A stretch of DNA of 64,000 bases from Ascochyta rabiei (Eukaryota; Ascomycota; Dothideomycetes; Pleosporales; Didymellaceae), in assembly GCF_004011695.2 (NCBI RefSeq), contig NC_082424.1:744001-808000 (forward strand), given 5' to 3'. A program made the translations under genes and the position numbers. The notes beneath the pieces were generated by a model. That model was given only the letters and a program-made list of their open reading frames with translations. It did not search any database and had not been told where the DNA came from. Of this stretch, positions 55,324-64,000 are shown piece by piece. Positions within the stretch are counted from its first letter, which is position 1. Every line of letters starts with the position of its first letter.

Positions 55324-56274
55324 GTAGCAGGTGTTATAGGGGTAGTCTTAACTCTAGCAGTATTAACAATAGCAGCACAAGCAGCAGTAACTAGGCAGCG
55401 ACTAGAGTGAAGGCGCGCTATGTTGCTAGAAAGCCTTAAATAGCTGTTAGCGTACTTATTAGGGCCCTAAACGTGTTAAAAGATACTAAAACAAGCTAAA
55501 AGGAGACAAAACACGTACTAATAGGCAATTCTTATTACTATTATAACACTCTCTGTAGTAGTAGGCCTAGGTGTCCCTATAACGTAGGCTACCCTATAAA
55601 GCTAGGTTAGCAGAGAAACTACAGTCCCTATAGATATTACTATTAGCAATGTAGTAGAGATATAGCATACAGCACCGCTTAGCAGTCCTACTATTCTTAG
55701 TAATATTAATCTTGCAGTAAGCAGGCATTAATATAACAGCTATAGTAAATAGTAGTTAGTAACAGTTAGTAACAGTTAGTAGTAGGTGGTAGCAGTTAGG
55801 AACAGTCTAAAAAGGTTACTAGGGCGTGTTGTGCGGTGCTATCTGCTAAAACATATTAGAACGTGCTAGAAAGACCTAAAAAATCCCTTAGCTATCCTTA
55901 CAAAAGTGCTAGACAGAATAGGTTAGTACTTACTAAAATAAAGTAGGATATAGTAGTAACTAATAAAACTAGGGGTATAGATAGCTTATATGCTGCTAGC
56001 TACCTAGTTAGAGCTTTAGCCTGTGTAGGCAGCTGCCTAGACCCTAGAGGTAAAGTAAGAGGTAAGAGAGGATTTCTGTTTAACCTTTACTAGGTAAAGG
56101 CAGAATTAGGATTAAGCCCTATCTAGCCTTACAAGGCGTCTAAAACGCCTAAACCTAGTTAGAATTGGCTATAACAGGACAGACAGAGTAAACACATCTA
56201 AATCTAGGCTAAAATAATACAGTATTGCTAATTATACTATTGTTTAAGCCAAATAATCTAGAGAAGGGAGGTAT
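55324..56274. other. Unassigned segment between Tc1/mariner and the right LTR of Gypsy-B
   Basis: AT-rich with no recognisable coding remnant. It ends with the polypurine tract next to the LTR. Together with 53050-53970 it makes Gypsy-B about 1-2 kb longer than a usual Gypsy element. Confidence 0.5.
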
Positions 56275-56476
56275 TGTTAGGCGCTGGGCCTAGAGGTACC
56301 TCTGCTAGTCTTAGCGAGCTACTATAGGGCTAGCCAGCCCAGACTATATAAAGGTGTTAGAGGTTATTGCTAATACTCTAGCAATTAGTCTTGTTACTAC
56401 ACACTACGTACCTTAATACACCTGCTATCCTCTTTAACCCTATCCTCTCTTATGATCGCTTTGTACACTCTTTACA
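56275..56476 (+). repeat. Right LTR of Gypsy-B
   Basis: 202 bp, same length as the left copy, preceded by a polypurine tract and followed by the GTTAA target duplication. Confidence 0.93.
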
Positions 56477-59400
56477 GTTAAGGCGCCTTCTACATACACA
56501 CTACTAGAGAGCACTACCCTAGTTACTCTAACTTCTACTCTAGCTAGCGCTTATTAATTCCTCTAATCCTTAGACTAGTATAATAACTAACTAGACAAGG
56601 CTATAAAGAAACTGTTCGATTTTATAAGCCCTAAAGATAACTTTAATAATTAGTTGTTTAACTGCTTACACTTTATACGTGCTAATAGTTAGAAATATTA
56701 ACATCCTATAGACTAGGCTAATTTCTTCTTAATCTACACTAAAGAACCTGCCTACACTCTTCTACAGGATCCCTCTAGTTTTACCTACTACTACTCTAAC
56801 CCTATAGATTGCATCTATTATCTATAGGAAGTTTATAGAGATAAGGATATCTGTAGTTTAGCTAAATACGCCTTTAACCTGTTTACATTCCTATAATACC
56901 CTAGCCTAGAAATTACTAATATTGCTATAGCGTTTTTAGTCTTCTACACTAAGATAGAATATTTTACTTAGCAACTTAACTAGATACTAGAAACATATTA
57001 CTATTAGCTGCAGACTAGACTTCCTAATTTTATATAATAATAGATAGCTAATATAGCCTATAATAAATTACTGTCTAGGCTACATAACTACTATAACTAG
57101 CTTAATACCTTCTTCTGCAACTACGCTTATATTCCTTCTAAGGTTAATAATAAGGATATCCTAGGAGATAGGCAGAATTGTTTTAGTCCTTGCAACTGTT
57201 AGGCTACTTGCAAAAACACTACTACTATCTCCCTAGGGTCGCCTACTGTTCTTTAACCTACACTAAGCTAAAAGAACAAGGATACCTACTAGTGTTAACC
57301 TAAAGAGACTAGTTTTATAACTAATATATTTATATATTTTAACTATAGAACTAAGGGTTATAAAGTAAATTAATGCCCTACTCCTCCTAAGCCTAAGACC
57401 TACGCTGCACTAGCAGCTGCACCTAAGGACTTTACTATAAACTAACATATCTCTATAGACTAATTTCTACTATTAGATAGTAAAGACAACAAATTTAACT
57501 TCTTAGACAAATACGTCTCTAATTTAGAAAACTAGGTACCTTAGATAATAGTTACTACCTAAGGACTGTTTCCTAATAAGTGTGCTCTTTTAACCCTTTT
57601 ATACCCTACTTAGACACTACTAAGGCTAGCTTAATTATTTGTTAGGTTAATACTACCTAGACAACTACTAAGAAACCTATTTAGACAGGCAGCTAATTAG
57701 CTTTCTAGGCTTCCTTAGGCTGTAATAAAAACGCCCCTTACAGTGTCTGCACACTAGCAGACAATAGCACTAACGCCAGCTTTATCTCTAACACCTTCTT
57801 AAAGAAAACAGGCGCCCTTTAGCTTATTTCTCTAATAATACCTATTATCTGTTAGGGATACAACAGCAAACCTATAAAAACTATTACACATTAAGTAGGG
57901 TTTTACCTTAAAATTAACTTACACCTTAAGTGTACTAGCGCCTATATTATAAATAATTATAATTCTTTTTACCTAATCCTTAGATTTAGGTAGAAGGCTA
58001 TTTATAACCCTACTATTTCCTAGCAAAACTACTCTATTACCTTTATAGATAAGTATTGTTTACAGCACTATAACTTAACTACTTAAACCCCTACCCTACT
58101 TTGCAAAGGTTCCCTGCTAGATGCTAAGCCCCTACTACTATTAAAACCTAGTTCTAGCAACTACTACAAAGGGCAATCTACTTAACCTAAATCTATACTT
58201 TCTAGATTACTTTATACTTATATAGTATAAAAAACATATAATATCTATATTATATTAGCTTCTGCAGTAAGGCTATATAAGAAACGTACTAATTACTTCC
58301 TTATCTTACTATAAAGACTTTAAGCTATAACTACTAAATACGCTTTAGCAGATGCTAATTTTAATAAATTCTTCTAACTAAGCTAGGACCTGCCCCTTTC
58401 TAACTTACTTACCCCTAAAGAACTAAAGGAATACACTAACTTTATTCTAACATTAAATAGGGAAGCTGCTAAAACTCTCCCTAACTATAGTAACTTTAAC
58501 TATAAAATAAAGCTTAAACTAGGTACAAACCCTCCTAATTATTGCCTTTAACCTTTCTCTAGATAGTAAATAGAAGCTATTAAATACTATATTAAGGAAA
58601 ATAAGGTATAAGGTTTTATTAAACGCTGCAACTCCCCTGCTTAAAATAACCTGCTAATTATTACTAAACCTAGAGGAGGCCTGCAAGTCTGTGTGGATTA
58701 CTAGGAGCTTAACAACGCTACTATGAAGGACTAATATCCTATTCTATTTTTCTGCAAAACTATAGCATAACTTAACTAGGCAACTATATTTTTAAAATTT
58801 AATATTATCTATACCTTTTATAGAATTTAGATAAAGCCTAGCTTAGAATAGCTTATAGCATTCTCTATATAGAAAGGTATATACTAGTACAGAGTTATAC
58901 CCTTTAGACTATATAACACCCTAGCAACTTTTTAGTAGGTAATTAATAACTTATTATTTAAATATCTTAATTAATTCTGCATAGTATATTCAGATAACGT
59001 CTTAGTCTTTTCTAACTCCCTAGCTAAACACAAGGAACATGTTAAGAAAGCTCTTAGCAGACTTAAAGATTAAGGATTTTACATAGATCTAAAGAAATCT
59101 AAATTCTGTAAGGAATATGTTAAGTTTCTAAGTATAATTATTACTAATAACAGCGTACAAATAGACCCTAATAAAATTAAAGCTATCTAAGATTAGGAGA
59201 TGCCTAAAACAGTACCTAACATTCTCTCCTTTCTAGGTTTTACTAGATTCTATTAACATTTTATTAAAGGGTACTTATTAATTACTCTCCTCTTAACACA
59301 AGCTGTTAAATCTACTGTTGTTTCTAGACCTTCTAAGAAAGATCCCTTAGTAATCTAATATTCTGTCTAGTACTAAGACTTTAAGCCTACCTAAGCCTAT

Positions 59401-62326
59401 AAAGACGCCTTTTATGCCTTAAAAAGCGCCTTCTAACTAGATATTATACTCTAACACTTTAATCCTATGCAGCTAGTTATTATCTGTACTAATTCCTCTA
59501 GCTAGGCTATAGGAGGAATTATAAAGTAACAGAATTAAAAAGGTAACCTGTAACCTATTACGTTCTTCTTAAAAAAATACTTATCTATAGAATGTAATTA
59601 TAACATCTATAATATAGAACTTATAGTTATTATTTAAGCCTTTAAAGAATAGAAACTAGAACTTATAGGCTCCTCTTATATAATATAGGTAATAATAGAT
59701 TATAAGAACCTAGAAACCTTTATAAAGACTAAGAAGCTTAACTAACACTAAGCTTAATAGTTACTATTTTTCTTTTAGTTTAATTTTAAAATAATATACG
59801 CACCTAGACCTATAAATAGTAAAGTAGATATATTAAGCTAACGTCCTTAGGACATCTCTAGGGATAAATAAGATATATAGTTATTAGATATACACTAAAT
59901 TATCCTAGGACTACGTAACCTAGACCTAGGAGTTATGCCTATAATACAAGCTACTCTACAAGCTCTCTCCCTTACTACTAGCAGATAACCTAAATTTATC
60001 TTACTAGAAGTTTAGGTAATAACAACGTTCTGCGCTACTTAGACACCCTTAGCAGAGCCTAATAACTTAGAAGATAACTTTAACCTAATAGACAACGTTT
60101 ATAGTATATTACTACTAGATTTACTACTATATCTAGAAGATCTCTAATCTACTAAAGATATACTTACTAACGTATATACAGCTAATACAGCTACATAGAA
60201 AATCTTTTCTACCCTAGATAAAAATAACTACAAACTAAGCTCCTAGTTCTGCAAAAACAGCTACTACATCTTCCTAGCTAACTGTTACACTATTAGTAAA
60301 GGCTCCTCTAGATACCTATTCCTAGATAAGACTTAGCTCTATATACCCCCTAACGTACAATTATAACACTAGATATTTAACTTATACTATAACTACAAGA
60401 TTACAGGCTATAAAGGTCCTAAAGCTACTTTGTATTAAATAATTAGGCGCTACTATTAGCCTAGTATGCCTTAGTCTATTAAGAAATATTACTAAGCTTA
60501 CGTAGTATATAAATATATAAGGCCTTTCTAGGAAGCCTATAACAGTTTCCTTAAACCCCTACTAATCTCTAATACTAGGTAGTTAGATATCTCTGTAGAC
60601 TATATTTAAGATTTACTAGCTTTATCTCTTAACAGCTAATTATACACAAACCTGCTTGTTATAGTAGATTATCTTACTAAGTAGTAATACTTCTTCCTGT
60701 TAGTTAGCTACTCTTTAAAGGAATTTGCTTACTACTTTATAGAAATTTTTTGCCTCTATAGACTCCTACGTACTATTATATCTAATTAAGGTACTTCCTT
60801 TATAAACAAATTCTAAAAATAGGTTTATAAACGCCTTTAAATCTTAGCTAAGCTATTAACATCTTTTTACTTACAAACTAATAGTTAAACTAAATAAGCT
60901 AATTAAAGCCTTAAAATCTATTTATAAAAGTACGTTACCTACATATAAAATAATTAGGCTTTATAGCTGTATCTTGCTAAGTTTTAAGCTAATAACACTA
61001 TTAATATATCTACTAGACTTATACCTTTCTTTATAGATCTTAGGTATTATCCTTATAGTAGTATACACCCTAGTAAAGACTATACATAAATAGAACTATT
61101 ATTAAAAGAAGCTAAAGGCTAAATCTTACGCACTAATAAGTTACTCTGCACCTACGCTAACCTTCTAGAATATCTAAAGATTTAGCTTACCTAGGCATAA
61201 TAAGAATAATAAGCCTAAGCTAATGCTTATTGCTAACAGACTCTAAAATATGTAGTTAGTAACCTAGTTTAGGTTTCTACATGCAACTAGAATACTACCT
61301 AGCCTTTAAAAAAACTAGACTATAAGTATGCTAGGCTATACTTAGTTACTTATATTATATATAATAGAGCTATATATAAACTAGACCTACCTATAGATAT
61401 AATATTAAAAGGCGTATTTCTAGTATTTTACCCTAACTTGCTCTAGGAAACAAGCTAAGACAATCTACTAGATTAAGCACTACCTAAACTAACACCCACA
61501 GAGGTTACTAATAGCTAGAGTTTAGTCTCTTAAGAATAGTATATTAACTTATTTCTTAATTATAGAAAGTAATGTAGTATATAGGAATACCTTATTAAAT
61601 AGTCTAATAACCCTAAACCTACCTAAAAACCTACTAAGCAACATCTTAACTACTATAACGCTTTCTTATTTTACTATAACAATCCTAACAAACTAGTTCT
61701 ACTAGCACTCTAAATACTAATAGACTAGGAGCCTTGCCTAGAAGACACCTTTAACAATAGCTAGTTCAGCAATCTTAATAAATCTAGTTAAAATAAGATA
61801 GGCTAATAAAAGTAGATATATTACTTAATAGAATTTTAGGCTACTTTTAATAGGCTCCTTTATAGGTTAAAAACACGCCTAAAGACACGCTAAACATAAT
61901 CTAGACCTACTTAAGCTTACCCTTAGGCTGCTACAGTTTAGCAATTAACTATTAATAAAGGTTAACCTTAAAGTTAAGGATAAATCTAGCTCTAACAAAT
62001 TAATAAATCTCTTTACACTACTCCCTTATATAAGCTCTAAATAGAAAGAAGTATAGTTTTTGTGTTATAGGGTTTATACAGTAGAAAAAATCTTAGAGGT
62101 TATTTTTTTATATAAGGATTTAGGGAGACCTGTATAACACTACTAAAGGCATATACCTTAATTACACTCTAACTACTAATAGGTTCTTATATAGGATTTC
62201 TATATCCCCTTTTCCTTTATTTTTCTTTTACTCTTACTTAAAAAAAAAAATTAGTATTAGACTCTTATAGTTACTTATACACAGACTTTAGCTTAAGAGA
62301 CTTTGCTATTTATAAGAAGGGGCACG

Positions 62327-62581
62327 TGTTAGGACTTCTGCTAAGGTAAGATAGTAACCTACTAGTATATGTTACAACCTACTAGCAGATTCTATTAAAC
62401 CTAGTAGAACCTTCCTTTACTAGCCTTTACTTTTACTTGCAGAGAGCACAGGCCTTACTACTATAAGTAGGCCTCTCTCTCTGCCCTCTTATAGCTTGCT
62501 GTCTGCTATTTTGTTCACTCCTCTTTTGAATCTATTAGTTCACCAGATCGCTACTTTTATGCTTGTGAAGTCTGCCTTACA
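62327..62581 (+). repeat. Right LTR of Gypsy-A
   Basis: 255 bp, begins TGTTAGGACTTCTGC and ends CCTTACA, followed by the ATTAT target duplication. Confidence 0.93.
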
Positions 62582-62586
62582 ATTAT

Positions 62587-62924
62587 GTTCCTTGGCCCTC
62601 CCAAGGATCTTCACTACGTCAATATCGACACTGAGGGCAAGGTCGTGTGATCGCGGTCTACAGTTGCCTGATTCTATATGGAAATCTCAGTATCCTCCCG
62701 CAAAAACGCCCGTGACTTTGACCTTAATCAACGCAATTTCCTTACCCGTTGGACGCCCACGCAGTGATTACTGATCCTGTGACGTTGCGACTTCCTTAAT
62801 ATGACTTCCTCAAACATTTGAAGCCTCTACACCTTCGCTTGACAAGCGCATTAGACGTTGCGATTTCCTCGCTCGGCCCAGCTGTCAACAATAGCACCTA
62901 TAGAAACCTTTTAAGGTCTTATTG
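62587..62924. other. Right flank of the transposon block
   Basis: Base composition returns to normal at once after the target duplication. No gene recognised. Confidence 0.5.
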
Positions 62925-63120
62925 TCTTCTTCTTCTTCTTCTTCTTCTTCTTCTTCTTCTTCTTCTTCTTCTTCTTCTTCTTCTTCTTCTTCTTCTTCTT
63001 CTTCTTCTTTTTCTTCTTCTTCTTCTTCTTCTTCTTCTTCTTCTTCTTCTTCTTCTTCTTCTTCTTCTTCTTCTTCTTCTTCTTCTTCTTCTTCTTCTTC
63101 TTCTTCTTCTTCTTCTTCTT
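62925..63120. repeat. (TTC)n microsatellite, about 65 copies
   Basis: A near-perfect CTT/TTC run of 196 bp with one interruption (TTTTTC near 63008), followed by three copies of CACTTA. Confidence 0.97.
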
Positions 63121-64000
63121 CACACTTACACTTACACTTACTTAAGTTATACTGTCTCTTAGGATAAGCACTCTTGTCTAAGCCCTATTGTACAGCATAA
63201 TGATCAAACATTTACCTAGTCTGCTTAAGGGCTTATCTGCAAAACGCTAGCAACTAACCCCTAAGCTACACACAGATGATGGCATACAGAGAACTATTAA
63301 GGCATCTCTTTAAACTCTTATTAATGTGTGTCACTCTCCCTTTCAGTAAGTGTCACAAGCTGACACGTAAACAGGACAAAGCGAGACAAATTAAGCTTAA
63401 CTTTGTGCAATACAAGCGTTGCACACCTCCAGCTAGGTGTCGCTACCTCGTCTTCTATACCACTTAATAACAAACGCACTTAGCTGGGTGCAACCTCATC
63501 AACACCTATCCTGATCGAAGACGATGATATCGACGACGAATTTGGAGACATTTCCGCCGCTGAGTTGGACCCCTTAGGTGACAACTAGGACGACGTCCGA
63601 GTGGACACTAACGAAGATGGTGATGACGATGATTGCTACAACGCCCCGGTAACAATGTCGAGGAGACGTGGCTCTGCTGAGTCTGGTAGCACGGTCGATG
63701 CCCTTGAAGCTGCATGCGTTTTGATGGGAGAGGACAGAGGTTTCCACGTGGAACCAGGCAGCTGTAGACTACGATTAGTCAACTATGAAGCTTTTTGCCT
63801 GCTGTCAATAATTTTACTATTTTTGCTGAAGGCTTCCTAAGGTGTCGACAAACTCTCAAATCACATTGCATTTAGAGCTGCTGGAAATGCATGTCAACCA
63901 ATTACTTTGTCCTGAATGCGACGATATGGCGATTGGGCTCATGCTGTCGCATAACTAAAAGATACTCCTCCACCGATCGTTCAAAGCTGCACTGCATTGA
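63121..64000. other. Window end, no confident gene
   Basis: Apart from the acidic frame at 63508-63840, nothing was recognised. Confidence 0.45.
63508..63840 (+). pseudogene. Interrupted acidic reading frame
   Basis: A plus-strand frame reads LIEDDDIDDEFGDISAAELD, hits a TAG at 63586-63588 and continues VDTNEDGDDDDCYNAPVTMS to a stop at 63838. The continuity of protein-like, Asp-rich sequence across the stop suggests a broken gene or gene fragment. Family unknown. Confidence 0.3.

Larger units (their letters stand above)
47834..56476 (+). mobile_element. Inner Ty3/Gypsy chromovirus-type retrotransposon (Gypsy-B), RIP-degraded
   Basis: Two 202-bp LTRs (47834-48035, 56275-56476) are flanked by a GTTAA target duplication (47829-47833, 56477-56481), inserted in the gag region of Gypsy-A. 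A purine tract (GAGAAGGGAGG) precedes the right LTR, so the element reads on the plus strand. Remnants in order: gag 48.3-49.3 kb with a zinc-knuckle core in which the second Cys and the His both now read Tyr, protease near 49.5 kb, reverse transcriptase 50.2-50.75 kb ([25 protein letters not shown]), RNase H 50.9-51.3 kb, integrase 51.7-52.7 kb and a chromodomain about 52.8-53.0 kb. Many Trp and Gln positions are stops. Total 8643 bp, including a Tc1/mariner insertion and about 2 kb of unassigned sequence. Confidence 0.93.
45703..62581 (+). mobile_element. Outer Ty3/Gypsy LTR retrotransposon (Gypsy-A), split and RIP-degraded
   Basis: Two 255-bp LTRs (45703-45957, 62327-62581) begin TG and end CA or its mutated form, flanked by an ATTAT target duplication (45698-45702, 62582-62586). 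A purine-rich tract (AAGAAGGGGCACG) precedes the right LTR, fixing plus orientation. Removing the nested insertion leaves about 8.2 kb. Domain remnants in order: gag-like 46.6-47.8 and 56.5-57.4 kb, reverse transcriptase about 58.6-59.25 kb (ITKPRGGLQVCVDY, IVYSDNVLVFSN), RNase H about 59.3-59.8 kb, integrase about 60.35-61.2 kb, and a chromodomain-like end near 61.6 kb. Dozens of in-frame TAG/TAA codons stand where Trp or Gln codons would be, so the element is dead. Confidence 0.93.

Overview
This window looks like nuclear DNA of a filamentous ascomycete, most likely a Dothideomycete (Pleosporales-like). Supporting signs are short introns (46-295 bp) with GTRNGT donors, CTAAC/CTGAC branch sites and YAG acceptors; a Zn2Cys6 regulator; a secreted PL3 pectate lyase; mannitol 2-dehydrogenase; an Ayg1-type pigment hydrolase; and transposons ruined by C-to-T/G-to-A changes of the repeat-induced point mutation (RIP) type. 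The exact species cannot be told from sequence alone.

Layout. 0-28 kb is gene-sparse, with long intergenic stretches. It holds a membrane-anchored glycosyltransferase (-), an F-box/2EXR-like protein (-), methylthioadenosine phosphorylase (+), a secreted amidase (+), pectate lyase (-), mannitol 2-dehydrogenase (-), a decayed unknown gene near 17.3-18.3 kb, a PiT-family phosphate transporter (-) whose promoter carries Pho4/NUC-1-type E-boxes, and an unknown fungal membrane protein (-). 28.9-44.7 kb is denser: DUG2 (+), a DEDDh exonuclease-like protein with a CCHC zinc knuckle and RGG tail (+), a relic of an NtaA-type flavin monooxygenase, two alpha/beta hydrolases (+, +), a PNPOx-like protein (-) and a Zn2Cys6 regulator (-). 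From 25 to 45.6 kb nearly every gene is bordered or interrupted by a minisatellite; two lie inside introns and one inside coding sequence.

45.7-62.6 kb is one nested transposon block: an outer Ty3/Gypsy element (255-bp LTRs, target duplication ATTAT), split by a second Ty3/Gypsy element (202-bp LTRs, target duplication GTTAA), which itself carries a Tc1/mariner element (TA target duplication). All three are riddled with stops and TA-rich. The last 1.4 kb holds a long TTC microsatellite and an interrupted acidic reading frame.

The genes form no obvious single pathway. They cover plant-cell-wall and amide breakdown, carbon storage (mannitol), phosphate uptake, methionine and glutathione salvage, and one orphan pigment-type hydrolase. 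The points most worth a second look are the nested RIP block with its edge effect, the stop-free minisatellite intron inside the DUG2 WD40 region, and the exonuclease/zinc-knuckle/RGG protein.
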